Source of the DNA: Actinomyces minihominis
Lineage (GTDB): Bacteria > Actinomycetota > Actinomycetes > Actinomycetales > Actinomycetaceae
DNA: 48,465 nt
Direction: 5' to 3'
NCBI RefSeq assembly: GCF_900187855.1
Contig: NZ_FYEG01000010.1
Location: 1-48,465 of the forward strand
Position 1 is the first letter of the stretch. Each line of letters begins with the position of its first letter. Below are positions 16,482-24,712 of the stretch, one piece after another. A program made the position numbers and the translations under genes. The notes under the pieces are model-generated. The model saw only the letters and a list, made by a program, of their open reading frames with translations. It was not told the DNA's origin and ran no database searches.

Positions 16482-17910
16482 ATGGATTACGAAACCGGTC
16501 GGAGATGCCCCGTCAACCCACTGGCCCAAGCCACTGGACCCCTTCCCCAACCCGGAGGCAGAAACAGTTGAGGACCGCCGCCCCACCCCGTACCAGAGGG
16601 ACAGGGGTTTCGATATTCAGGCCCGCTCCGAGGAGGGCCGCGGGTTGGGTAGGGCCGGAGTTATTCACACTGCTCACGGTGATATCAAAACTCCAGCGTT
16701 CATTCCTGTGGGGACCAAGGCCGATGTTAAGGGGTTAGTTCCCGAACAGATTGCGGGAACCGGGGCGCAGGCAGTCCTCGCGAATGCCTACCACCTCTAC
16801 CTGCAACCCGGGTCAGGCATAGTCGACGAGGCCGGTGGATTTGGCAGCTTTATGCACTGGCCAGGCCCAACATTCACAGACTCGGGTGGCTTTCAGGTTC
16901 TCTCAATGGGGGCCGGTTTTAAGAAGGTACTCACCGCTGAGTTTGCCGGTGGTGATATGTCCAGCTCCGGAGCATCAGCCCACAGCGGGGTTGATGCGGG
17001 CCCTGTCGCCCCGGAGTTGGTCAAGCGCCAGCGGGAGGCCGTCAAGCTCTCCAAGGCAGTTGTTGATGAAGACGGTGTTGTTTTCTCCTCTCACATCGAT
17101 GGCTCAAAGCATCGCTTCAACCCTGAGATCTCGATTAGCATTCAGCATCAGCTCGGAGCTGACATCATGTTTGCCTTCGATGAGCTCACCTCGCTGTCGC
17201 ACCCGCGTTCCTACCAGCTGGAGTCACTGGACCGCACTGAGGCGTGGGCAAGGCGGTGTCTGATCGAGCACAGGGCTCAGACTGAGACTCGGACCCATCG
17301 GCCCTACCAGCAGCTCTGGGGGGTGGTGCAGGGCGCTGACTACCAGGACCTGCGCATCAGGGCAGCCCGAACCCTGGGGGAGATGGAAGAGGACGGCCAG
17401 ATGTTTGACGGTTTCGGGATCGGAGGTGCGCTGCGCAAGGACCGACTCGGTGAGATCGTTTCCTGGGCTACAGCCGAGCTGCCTGAGAACAAGGGACGTC
17501 ACCTGCTGGGGATCTCAGAGCCTTTCGACCTCTTTGTCGCCGTGGAGGCTGGGATCGACACATTTGACTGCGTGAACCCCTCCCGGGTGGCACGAAATGC
17601 TGCCATCTACACTCCGACAGGACGGTTCAACCTGACAAATGCCCGCTTCGCACGTGACTTCTCACCCCTGGTTGAAGGCTGCGGCTGCTACACCTGCCAG
17701 AACTTCACGAAGGCGTACGTGCGTCACCTCTTCAAGGCCAAAGAGATTTTGGCGTCAACCCTTGCGACCATCCACAACGAGTGGTTCACTGTCCGCCTGG
17801 TTGACGCCATCCGCGAGGCCCTAATCGAAGGGAACCTCAGCGAGTTCCGCGAGGAAATGCTGGGGAACTTTTACGGGAGATCCTTAAATGTTGAACCCAA
17901 TGGCTCGTAG
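16459..17910 (+). CDS. tgt: queuine tRNA-ribosyltransferase (tRNA-guanine transglycosylase)
   Basis: This enzyme swaps guanine 34 of GUN-anticodon tRNAs for a 7-deazaguanine base. The base-binding loop is TFTDSGGFQVLSMG, the nucleophile Asp is in GIDTFDCVNPSR, and the zinc site is CGCYTC with a His about 25 residues later (TIHNEW). The protein has 483 residues, roughly 100 more than bacterial enzymes of about 375. The extra length is an N-terminal Pro-rich segment of about 70 residues and small insertions (SSSGASAHSGVDAG). This fits an actinobacterial subtype. The GTG at 16459 overlaps yhhQ by 23 bp; a TTG at 16474 is an alternative. The 3' end overlaps the convergent sufT gene by 27 bp. Confidence 0.92.
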   Translation: MKGPILPEWITKPVGDAPSTHWPKPLDPFPNPEAETVEDRRPTPYQRDRGFDIQARSEEGRGLGRAGVIHTAHGDIKTPAFIPVGTKADVKGLVPEQIAGTGAQAVLANAYHLYLQPGSGIVDEAGGFGSFMHWPGPTFTDSGGFQVLSMGAGFKKVLTAEFAGGDMSSSGASAHSGVDAGPVAPELVKRQREAVKLSKAVVDEDGVVFSSHIDGSKHRFNPEISISIQHQLGADIMFAFDELTSLSHPRSYQLESLDRTEAWARRCLIEHRAQTETRTHRPYQQLWGVVQGADYQDLRIRAARTLGEMEEDGQMFDGFGIGGALRKDRLGEIVSWATAELPENKGRHLLGISEPFDLFVAVEAGIDTFDCVNPSRVARNAAIYTPTGRFNLTNARFARDFSPLVEGCGCYTCQNFTKAYVRHLFKAKEILASTLATIHNEWFTVRLVDAIREALIEGNLSEFREEMLGNFYGRSLNVEPNGS

Positions 17911-18330
17911 CTGATCTCGGCCGTCGGTGGTGATGCACTCGGGACCCCATGGCGGCAACCAAACCCACTGGAGACGCACGTCATCGGTGTAGGAACCAAG
18001 GACCATGGCAACCTGACGCTCAATGACATCGGTCAGTGGGCATGCGGCGGAAGTTAGGGTCATATCCAGATCAATGGAGTTGTCCTCATTGATCCTGACT
18101 CCGTAGAGGAGTCCGAGGTCAACGATGTTAATCCCAAGCTCAGGATCGATGACATCCTTGAGTGACTCAATAACGTCCTCGGCGGGGAAGGCGCCGTTCT
18201 CGAAGATTGCAATCTCACCGTGCCCCATGGGCTTCTGCGGTTCAAAAGGTTTGAACTGCTGCGCCGGTGGTTCTTCCTCTGGGAGCGGGCGAGCCGCCAT
18301 CGGATTGTGAGCCACGTTGTTCTGCGTCAT
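17884..18330 (-). CDS. sufT: SufT-like Fe-S assembly factor (MIP18/DUF59)
   Basis: This 148-residue protein has a MIP18/DUF59 domain from about residue 50: VIESLKDVIDPELGINIVDLGL, then TLTSAACPLTDVIE with the conserved Cys, and a C-terminal WLPPWGPECITTDGR. The first 45 residues are Pro/Glu-rich and probably flexible. Members at the end of suf operons help mature Fe-S proteins. It is the last gene of the suf operon, 12 bp after sufU, and its 3' end overlaps tgt from the other strand. Confidence 0.92.
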   Translation of the reverse strand: MTQNNVAHNPMAARPLPEEEPPAQQFKPFEPQKPMGHGEIAIFENGAFPAEDVIESLKDVIDPELGINIVDLGLLYGVRINEDNSIDLDMTLTSAACPLTDVIERQVAMVLGSYTDDVRLQWVWLPPWGPECITTDGRDQLRAIGFNI

Positions 18331-18342
18331 TTCTTCTCCGTC

Positions 18343-18828
18343 TCATTCAGAGTCTGAGGCCGGACCGTCGGCCTCAGCAATATTGATTCCGGCCTTCGCT
18401 AGTGCATCACGCAGGGCATACCATCCCAGCAGAGAGCACTTGACTCGGTTGGCAAACTTGGAAGTGCCCTCGAGGGCTGCTGCATCCTCAAGCTGGTCAA
18501 GGACGTCGTCGCTGACCCCCCTACCCCGAGAGTGCATCATTTCTTCCATAGCGGCGTACTTACGCCGAATAACCGCGAGGTCTTCTCCTTCAAGCATCTC
18601 ACTCATGATTGATAGGGATGCCTGCGAGATGGAGCAGCCGCTGCCGTCCCAGGCCAAATCTTCAACTTGACCTGAGTCATCGATCTTGACCCCCAGGGTG
18701 ACCTCGTCACCGCAGGTGGGATTAGCTTGAAAGGAGGTGTACTCGAAGTCCTCAACTGAACCCGCTCCGGTCCTCTGCCGTGCTTGATCGAGGATCACCT
18801 GCTGGTAGAGAGCATCTAGACCGCTCAC
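18343..18828 (-). CDS. sufU: Fe-S assembly sulfurtransferase/scaffold SufU
   Basis: This 161-residue zinc-binding protein accepts sulfur from SufS. The three conserved Cys are in NPTCGDEV, GSGCSISQAS and RVKCSLLGW, with the Asp of CGD completing the zinc site. The GXXXCXXS pattern and the insertion of about 19 residues before the third Cys (GRGVSDDVLDQLEDA) mark it as SufU rather than IscU. The start codon overlaps the sufS stop by 4 bp. Confidence 0.95.
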   Translation of the reverse strand: MSGLDALYQQVILDQARQRTGAGSVEDFEYTSFQANPTCGDEVTLGVKIDDSGQVEDLAWDGSGCSISQASLSIMSEMLEGEDLAVIRRKYAAMEEMMHSRGRGVSDDVLDQLEDAAALEGTSKFANRVKCSLLGWYALRDALAKAGINIAEADGPASDSE

Positions 18829-20189
18829 TGCACTTCTCCGTTTCCTATCATGGTTGGTTTCTGCGTTTCCGCAAGCCCAAAGTACTCTCGGACCTTTTTG
18901 AGGCCGGTAATGAACTGGTCGATTTCTTCACCGGTGGTGGTGAGTGCAATCGTCGCCCTTGAGGAAGCTTTCACGCCAAAGAACCTGTGCAGCGGAATCG
19001 CACAGTGGTGACCCACCCGGACTGCAACGTCTTCAAAATCAAGGACCTGGCCAACATCGTGGGGGTGAACACCCTCCACATCAAATGCCACCACCCCGAG
19101 ACGATCCGTGTTGTCAGTTGGCCCGAGAACTCGGATACCTTCGATCTCAGAGATCCGTTCCAAGAGAAGTTCGGTCATCTCTGCCTCATGGCGGGCAATC
19201 TTCTCCATACCGATTTCGCTGAGGTAACGGAGTGCAACCCCCCAGGCCACTGCCTGTGCCACCGGCTGAGAGCCAGCTTCGAACTTGGCGGGCGGAGGAA
19301 GATACTTTGTCTCACTCATAGTCACGTCTGCTACCACCGAGCCTCCGGTGAGAACCGGGGGCATGGCTTCAAGTAGTTCGAAACGTCCCCACAGTGCGCC
19401 TATCCCGGTTGGGCCGAGCATCTTATGCGAAGAGAAAACCGCAAAGTCGACGCCCAACTCTCGAACGTCAACGGGCATGTGGGCGCTGGACTGACAGGTG
19501 TCGAGGACGGTGATCGCCCCGACCTTCCGAGCAGCTTCGACAATCTCAGTAACCGGAGAGATCGCGCCCGTGACATTTGAGGCATGCGTGAATGCCACCA
19601 CCTTGGTGTTGGCATCAATCACGTGCAGCGACTCAAGGTCGATGCGGCCGTCAGGGGTAAGGTCCAGCCAGGAGAGAGTGGCTCCCGTCTTTTCTGCAAC
19701 CTGCTGCCACGGGACCAGGTTGGAGTGGTGTTCCGCGCGGGTGACCACGATGCGGTCCCCGCCCTCCAATCGGAAACGCCCGCTCAGATCTCCGAGGGTT
19801 GTGTCTCCTGTGGCTCGGGCGCCATCGGCACCTATCCCAGCGGAGGCATTGCTGAATGCAGATGCCACCAGGTTGAGTGCTTCCGTGGCGTTCTTGGTCC
19901 AGACGATCTCGTCTACCTCGGCCCCGATGAAGTCGGCCAGAGTCTCACGAGCATCCTCAAAATGGACGGTCGCCTCGTCACCCAGGAGATGGGTGTTGCG
20001 GTGAACCGCACCGTTGAAATCCCGGTAGAACTCAGACTCGGCGTCAATTACGACAGCAGGCTTCTGGCTGGTTGCTCCGGAATCAAGGTAGACGATGGGG
20101 CGCCCTCCCCTACCGACTTTTTCAAGCGCGGGGAAGTCGCCTCGGATCGCGGTGAGTTCCTCAGCTGTCAAATCAGCAGTTTCGTTCAT
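18825..20189 (-). CDS. sufS: cysteine desulfurase SufS
   Basis: This PLP enzyme releases sulfur from cysteine for Fe-S assembly. The PLP Lys is in FSSHKMLGPTGIG, the stacking His in RAEHHSNLVPW, and the catalytic Cys in VGHHCAIPLHRFFG. An extra stretch of about 30 Gly/Ala/Asp residues (ASAGIGADGARATGDTTLG) is inserted after the TKNATEALNLVA region. From the ATG at 20189 the protein has 454 residues. The frame continues to 20258, but those codons (MGAGSNGRYGPPP) cross an intergenic hairpin and are not typical of the family. AGAGGAAG lies upstream of the ATG. It follows sufC after an 84-bp gap and is coupled to sufU. Confidence 0.95.
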   Translation of the reverse strand: MNETADLTAEELTAIRGDFPALEKVGRGGRPIVYLDSGATSQKPAVVIDAESEFYRDFNGAVHRNTHLLGDEATVHFEDARETLADFIGAEVDEIVWTKNATEALNLVASAFSNASAGIGADGARATGDTTLGDLSGRFRLEGGDRIVVTRAEHHSNLVPWQQVAEKTGATLSWLDLTPDGRIDLESLHVIDANTKVVAFTHASNVTGAISPVTEIVEAARKVGAITVLDTCQSSAHMPVDVRELGVDFAVFSSHKMLGPTGIGALWGRFELLEAMPPVLTGGSVVADVTMSETKYLPPPAKFEAGSQPVAQAVAWGVALRYLSEIGMEKIARHEAEMTELLLERISEIEGIRVLGPTDNTDRLGVVAFDVEGVHPHDVGQVLDFEDVAVRVGHHCAIPLHRFFGVKASSRATIALTTTGEEIDQFITGLKKVREYFGLAETQKPTMIGNGEVQ

Positions 20190-20220
20190 CTTCTCGACTT
20201 CCTCTGTTCCTGTCGTATTT

Positions 20221-20256
20221 GGGGGCGGACCGTAACGCCCGTTACTGCCCGCCCCC
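20221..20256 (-). promoter_or_regulatory. strong intercistronic hairpin between sufC and sufS
   Basis: Outer arms of 8 bp (20221-20228 with 20249-20256) enclose a second 5-bp stem, GTAAC with GTTAC. The outer stem is all G-C and no U-tract follows in the leftward direction. This suggests an mRNA stability or processing element that sets the ratio of SufBDC to SufSUT, rather than a simple terminator. Confidence 0.65.
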
Positions 20257-20273
20257 ATAAGTCACGCCAGTGG

Positions 20274-21044
20274 CTAGGCAACATCCACGGGAAGGTAGCT
20301 GTCGTAGCCCTCTTCCTCGAGCTTGTCTGCCAGCTCAGGACCACCCTGTTCAGCAATCCGGCCGTCCACGAAGACGTGAACGAAGTCCGGCTTGATGTAG
20401 CGCAGGATGCGGGTGTAGTGGGTAATCAGCAGGATGCCCATGTGATCCCTGCGGTGGGCGCGGTTAACGCCCTCGGAAACGATGCGCAGGGCATCGACAT
20501 CCAGACCCGAGTCGGTCTCATCAAGGATCGCGTACGAGGGCTCAAGGAGCTCCATCTGCAGGATCTCCAGGCGCTTCTTCTCACCACCGGAGAAGCCCAC
20601 GTTCACATCACGCTCGGCAAACTCGGCTGGCATGCGCAGGTTTTCCATAGTGCCCTTGACCTCCTTGACCCAGTGGCGCAGGCCGGGGGCCTTGCCATCA
20701 ATGGCGGTCTTGGCGGTACGCAGCAGGTTGGAAACCGAGACACCGGAAACCTCGACCGGGTACTGCATGGCGAGGAACAGCCCCGCCTTGGCACGCTCGT
20801 CAACGCTCATCTCAAGGATGTCTTCCCCGTCGAGGAACACCTCACCCTCGGTGATCTCGTAGTTCGGGTGACCCGCCAGCGCGTAGGCCAGCGTCGATTT
20901 ACCGGAACCGTTCGGGCCCATAATCGCGTGAATCTCACCCGGCTTGATGGTCAGGTCAACACCCTTGAGGATCTGCTTCGGCCCGTCGGGGGTACCAACG
21001 GTGACGTGAAGGTTCCTGATGACCAGTTCTTTTGCTTCGTTCAT
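20274..21044 (-). CDS. sufC: Fe-S assembly ATPase SufC
   Basis: This ABC-type ATPase works with SufB and SufD in the SufBC2D scaffold complex. Walker A is GPNGSGKST, the signature is FSGGEKKRLEILQM, and Walker B with the SufC-specific continuation is AILDETDSGLDVDAL; the switch His is in LLITHYTRIL. From the ATG at 21044 it has 256 residues, the normal length. A TTG at 21065 in the same frame would add 7 residues and has no better ribosome binding site (AGGGA lies 3-4 nt before the ATG). It sits 40 bp after sufD. Confidence 0.95.
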   Translation of the reverse strand: MNEAKELVIRNLHVTVGTPDGPKQILKGVDLTIKPGEIHAIMGPNGSGKSTLAYALAGHPNYEITEGEVFLDGEDILEMSVDERAKAGLFLAMQYPVEVSGVSVSNLLRTAKTAIDGKAPGLRHWVKEVKGTMENLRMPAEFAERDVNVGFSGGEKKRLEILQMELLEPSYAILDETDSGLDVDALRIVSEGVNRAHRRDHMGILLITHYTRILRYIKPDFVHVFVDGRIAEQGGPELADKLEEEGYDSYLPVDVA

Positions 21045-21084
21045 TTTCCCTGTCTTTTCAGTCAATCAAAAGTATGTGAGCGGG

Positions 21085-22260
21085 CTACTCTGAATCAGCG
21101 GTCTGATCCATGGCGTAGCCGTAGTCCTTAAGCTCTTGCTCGATCTGGTTGATCAGACGATCCTCCAGCTCTCGGATCCCGATCTCTTGGAGCACCTCGG
21201 CGAAGAAACCGCGAACAACGAGGCGCCTCGCCTCGAGCTCAGGTACACCACGGCTCATCAGGTAGAAGAGCTGCTCATCGTCAAAACGACCGGTTGCAGA
21301 GGCGTGGCCCGCACCTTCGATCTCACCGTTCTCAATCTCAAGGTTGGGAACGGAGTCAGCCTTCGCACCTTCTGTGAGGATGAGGTTGCGGTTCAGTTCG
21401 TAGGTGTCAGTGTTATCAGCATCGACTCCGATGAGGCAGTCGCCAATCCATACCGAACGCGCGTCTTTACCCTGCAGCGCACCCTTGTAGGCGACCCGTG
21501 AGAAGCAGTCGGGGGCGGTGTGGTGGGTAAAGATCCGGTGTTCCATGTGCTGGCCCTTGTCCACAAAGTACAAGCCATTCAGCTTGACGTTCGCTCCGGG
21601 TCCCGTCATATCGGTGTCGACATTGATGCGAACCGTATCGCCGCCAAGGGTGACGACCATATGGTGCAGGTTCGAGTCTCGCGAGGCACGAACCCTGTGT
21701 GAGGCCGTGTGGAGAGCATCCCTGTCCCACTCATGAACCGCAACGACCGTTAGGTTCGCACCTTCCCCGGCCTCGACCTCAACGGTTTCGTTGTACATGG
21801 CAGGTCCGTTGTGAAGGATGACGACTGTACCCTTCGACATTGCTTCGGCCCGAACGACGATTCGTCCGGCCTTAAGCTCTGCGCCGGCGGTCACCGTGAG
21901 GTAGACGGGCTCGTCAAGCTCAACCTCGCGAGGAATCACAACCTCGGTGGTCTCCTCGAACTTCTCCCATGCCAGTGCGGACGGGTAGTCCTCGGGGGCG
22001 AGGACGACAGGTTCGTCGAGTTCCGTTCGCGACACCGTTGCCACAATGACGCTCGCTGGGGCCTGGATCTCTACCTGCGGAGTGCCCGCGTAGCCTTCCG
22101 CTTCAAACATCTGGCGAATGCGACGCATCGGGGTGAAGCGCCAGTCTTCCTCACGGCCCTTGGGAACACCGAAATCGGCGGCCTTGAAGGACTTGAGGCG
22201 GTTGGCGCGTGAAACCTTGGAGGGTTCCAGGATGTTGCTAGTTTGCTTCTGTGCGGTCAT
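21085..22260 (-). CDS. sufD: Fe-S assembly protein SufD
   Basis: This 391-residue beta-helix protein is the partner of SufB. Features are GREEDWRFTPMRRI near the N-terminus, the central parallel beta-helix, and the C-terminal [31 protein letters not shown], which is shared with SufB and docks SufC. It starts 1 bp after the sufB stop, so the two are translated together in similar amounts. Length is normal for actinobacterial SufD. Confidence 0.95.
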   Translation of the reverse strand: MTAQKQTSNILEPSKVSRANRLKSFKAADFGVPKGREEDWRFTPMRRIRQMFEAEGYAGTPQVEIQAPASVIVATVSRTELDEPVVLAPEDYPSALAWEKFEETTEVVIPREVELDEPVYLTVTAGAELKAGRIVVRAEAMSKGTVVILHNGPAMYNETVEVEAGEGANLTVVAVHEWDRDALHTASHRVRASRDSNLHHMVVTLGGDTVRINVDTDMTGPGANVKLNGLYFVDKGQHMEHRIFTHHTAPDCFSRVAYKGALQGKDARSVWIGDCLIGVDADNTDTYELNRNLILTEGAKADSVPNLEIENGEIEGAGHASATGRFDDEQLFYLMSRGVPELEARRLVVRGFFAEVLQEIGIRELEDRLINQIEQELKDYGYAMDQTADSE

Positions 22261-22261
22261 A

Positions 22262-23707
22262 TCAGCCGACGGACCCTTCCATCTGCAGTTCGATAAGGCG
22301 GTTTAGTTCGAGGGCGTACTCCATGGGCAGGTGCTTGGCGATGGGCTCGATGAAGCCCCGCACAATTGTTGCCATGGCTTCGGTCTCATCGAGTCCTCGG
22401 CTCATCAGGTAGAACAGCTGCTCCTCATTCACCTTGGAGACAGTCGCCTCGTGACCCATTTCGACGTCCTCGGTACGAACATCCACGTAGGGATAGGTGT
22501 CGGTGCGGGAAATCTTGTCGACAAGAAGCGCATCACAGAGGACATTCGACTTGGACTTGGTGGCACGCGAGTGCACCTCTACCAACCCGCGGTAAGAGGT
22601 GCGCCCACCACCACGTGAAACCGACTTCGCAACGATTGACGAGGACGTCTTTGGGGCCATGTGGACCATCTTGGCGCCGGTGTCCTGGTGCTGCCCGGTT
22701 CCAGCAAAACCGATTGACAGGGTCTCTCCCCGTGCGTTCTCACCCATCAGGTAGCACGCCGGGTACTTCATGGTGATGGCCGAACCGATGTTGCCATCCA
22801 CCCACTCCATGGTGCCGCCCTCTTCGACGATAGCGCGCTGAGTAACCAGGTTGAGGACGTTGTTCGACCAGTTCTGGATGGTGGTGTAGCGGACACGAGC
22901 ATCCTTCATCACGAAGATCTCAACCACCGCGGAGTGCAGCGAGTTGGTGTCGTAAATGGGAGCAGTGCAACCCTCAACGTAGTGAACGTAGGAGCCTTCA
23001 TCCGCAATGATAAGCGTGCGTTCAAACTGGCCCATTGCCTCAGTGTTGATACGGAAGTAGGCCTGAAGCGGAATCTCAACGTGGACGCCCGGCGGAACAT
23101 AGACGAATGAGCCCCCCGACCAGGTCGCGGTGTTCAGCGAGGCAAACTTGTTATCCCCTGCCGGAACAGCCTTACCAAAGAACTTCTCAAAGATCTCCGG
23201 GTAATCACGTAGGCCGCTGTCGGTATCAAGGAAGACAACACCCTGCGCCTCAAGATCCTCCTGAATCTGCTGGTAGACGACCTCGGACTCATACTGAGCC
23301 GCTACACCTGCAACGAGCCGCTTCTTCTCAGCCTCGGGAATACCAAGACGGTCATAGGTGTTCTTGATTTCCTCGGGCAGGTCCTCCCACGACTGCACCT
23401 GGCGGTCAGTGGGTCGGACATAGTACTTGTAGGAGTCGAAGTCGATGCTGCTGAGGTCGGGACCCCAGGTCGGCATCGGCTTGCGCTCGAAGAAGTCGAA
23501 CGCCTTCAAACGCCGTTCAAGCATCCATTCCGGTTCACCCTTAGTGTTCGAAATGAAGCGGACAATGTCAGCGTTGATACCCTTCGGGAGTCCCTTGGAG
23601 TAATCATCGCTGTCACGCCAGCCGTACTCGTACGCGCCAATTGACTCGATGATCTCGTCATCTGACATTGACGTCTTCGGGGCTGGAGCCTCGATTGACT
23701 GCGTCAT
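22262..23707 (-). CDS. sufB: Fe-S assembly scaffold SufB
   Basis: This 481-residue scaffold carries nascent Fe-S clusters in the SufBC2D complex. Landmarks are the [20 protein letters not shown] start region, [47 protein letters not shown] (20-residue core around the conserved Cys), and the C-terminal SufC-docking [15 protein letters not shown]. No intein is present, unlike mycobacterial SufB where an intein commonly interrupts the protein. It is the first structural gene after sufR, with a 130-bp gap that holds an inverted repeat. Confidence 0.95.
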   Translation of the reverse strand: MTQSIEAPAPKTSMSDDEIIESIGAYEYGWRDSDDYSKGLPKGINADIVRFISNTKGEPEWMLERRLKAFDFFERKPMPTWGPDLSSIDFDSYKYYVRPTDRQVQSWEDLPEEIKNTYDRLGIPEAEKKRLVAGVAAQYESEVVYQQIQEDLEAQGVVFLDTDSGLRDYPEIFEKFFGKAVPAGDNKFASLNTATWSGGSFVYVPPGVHVEIPLQAYFRINTEAMGQFERTLIIADEGSYVHYVEGCTAPIYDTNSLHSAVVEIFVMKDARVRYTTIQNWSNNVLNLVTQRAIVEEGGTMEWVDGNIGSAITMKYPACYLMGENARGETLSIGFAGTGQHQDTGAKMVHMAPKTSSSIVAKSVSRGGGRTSYRGLVEVHSRATKSKSNVLCDALLVDKISRTDTYPYVDVRTEDVEMGHEATVSKVNEEQLFYLMSRGLDETEAMATIVRGFIEPIAKHLPMEYALELNRLIELQMEGSVG

Positions 23708-23786
23708 AAATTCCTTCTTTTCTGACCATTACTTACAAAGTTATGCTGAACGTCTCGACATTGCGCGGCGTCTTCCCGTCTTCCAC

Positions 23787-23808
23787 AGATCACCAACTGG
23801 GTTGATCT
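23787..23808 (-). promoter_or_regulatory. inverted repeat between sufR and sufB, possible operator
   Basis: AGATCA and TGATCT form perfect 6-bp arms around 10 bp, and inside them CAAC-TGG-GTTG (23794-23804) is a second small palindrome. SufR sites described in other bacteria include a CAAC-N6-GTTG motif; the arms agree here but the spacer is 3 bp, so assignment to SufR is tentative. It lies 79 bp upstream of the sufB start. Confidence 0.4.
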
Positions 23809-23837
23809 CTGGCCGGTCCTGAGTAGCCACCGGCGAG

Positions 23838-24587
23838 TCACACCTGCCTCAACGCCGCCCTCTTACCGGTCCTGGAAGATGGCAGCCCAATGGGAACATG
23901 CGTGGTGCAGACATGGCCGCCCTGTGCCAGCGTCGACAACCTCTGCACATGAACATCAAGGATTCGACTAAAAGCCGAAAGTTCGGCGTCACACATCTGT
24001 GGGAAGTCCGCGGCGACCTGTTCGATCGGGCAGTGCCCCTGGCACAACTGGATCGCAAAGTCTCCCCGTCCAATCGAACGAATGCTTGCCGCGTAGCCGT
24101 CCTCTGTCAGGGCTGCCGCAAGGGCCTCGGCACGAAGACGGGGATCCTTGCCCGCTGCGCGAACCACTGGTGCGTAGCGCCTCTCAAGTTCGCGAGAACG
24201 CGCTGCCGCAAAACCCTCGATCTGTTCGGGCCCCGCGGTTTTGGCCATGTAGGTGAGCGCCTTCGACGCCAGTTCCATGTAGCCATCCTCTAGGCGTTCG
24301 CGACCACCGTCCGTTGCAACGTAGTGACGTGCGGGCCGCCCTCGACCGCGCTTGCCCATGGTCGGAACCTCGTGTTCACGAATCTGTCCCGACTCTTCCA
24401 AAGAGGTGATGTGACGTCGAACGGCCGCCGTTGTCAGGTCAAGGAACCGCGCGATTGCACCTGCTGTGACCGGACCATTCTCAACGATTAGGTTGCGAAC
24501 CATCTGGCGAGTTCCGGTAACCGAACTCTCTTCCATCACGCCCCCGTTCGCGTCTTTTGCGGTAAAGATGTCGCCGCCCTCGGCCAA
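23838..24587 (-). CDS. sufR: SufR-type Fe-S sensing transcriptional regulator
   Basis: This 249-residue regulator has an N-terminal winged helix-turn-helix (about residues 25-90: GAIARFLDLTTAAVRRHITSL, then GKRGRGRPARHYVAT) and a C-terminal cluster-binding part with Cys182, Cys186, Cys199 and Cys227. The spacing C-x3-C-x12-C-x27-C agrees with mycobacterial SufR as I recall it. These proteins repress the suf operon when they hold a [4Fe-4S] cluster and release it under iron limitation or oxidative stress. It is the first gene of the operon. The frame opens with a TTG at 24587; the ATG at 24536 (MEESSVTGTRQM), with GGGGG 4 nt upstream, is a good alternative. Confidence 0.92.
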   Translation of the reverse strand: MAEGGDIFTAKDANGGVMEESSVTGTRQMVRNLIVENGPVTAGAIARFLDLTTAAVRRHITSLEESGQIREHEVPTMGKRGRGRPARHYVATDGGRERLEDGYMELASKALTYMAKTAGPEQIEGFAAARSRELERRYAPVVRAAGKDPRLRAEALAAALTEDGYAASIRSIGRGDFAIQLCQGHCPIEQVAADFPQMCDAELSAFSRILDVHVQRLSTLAQGGHVCTTHVPIGLPSSRTGKRAALRQV

Positions 24588-24615
24588 CTTCCATCAGCCG
24601 GGGTAGGCCGATAAC

Positions 24616-24649
24616 AGTCTAGCCGATTTTGGAAACACTGCCATTGGCA
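24616..24649 (-). promoter_or_regulatory. putative sufR promoter with palindrome
   Basis: Reading leftward, TAGACT (24616-24621) resembles a -10 hexamer and lies about 30 bp before the sufR start. The 11-nt palindrome TGCCATTGGCA (24639-24649) covers the expected -35 position, where no good -35 hexamer is seen. This arrangement would suit a regulator-controlled promoter. Confidence 0.4.
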
Positions 24650-24712
24650 AAACGTCACTATGGGTGGATGATGAGGACGATCTGCCTCACAGACTCCTCG
24701 GGCTCCTCGGAG

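Noticed and set aside
19584-21131. Very long open frame on the + strand opposite sufS and sufC (about 515 codons)
   Set aside because: It is the antisense shadow of two well-conserved suf genes, has no family motif and no ribosome binding site, and GC-rich codon bias readily opens such frames.
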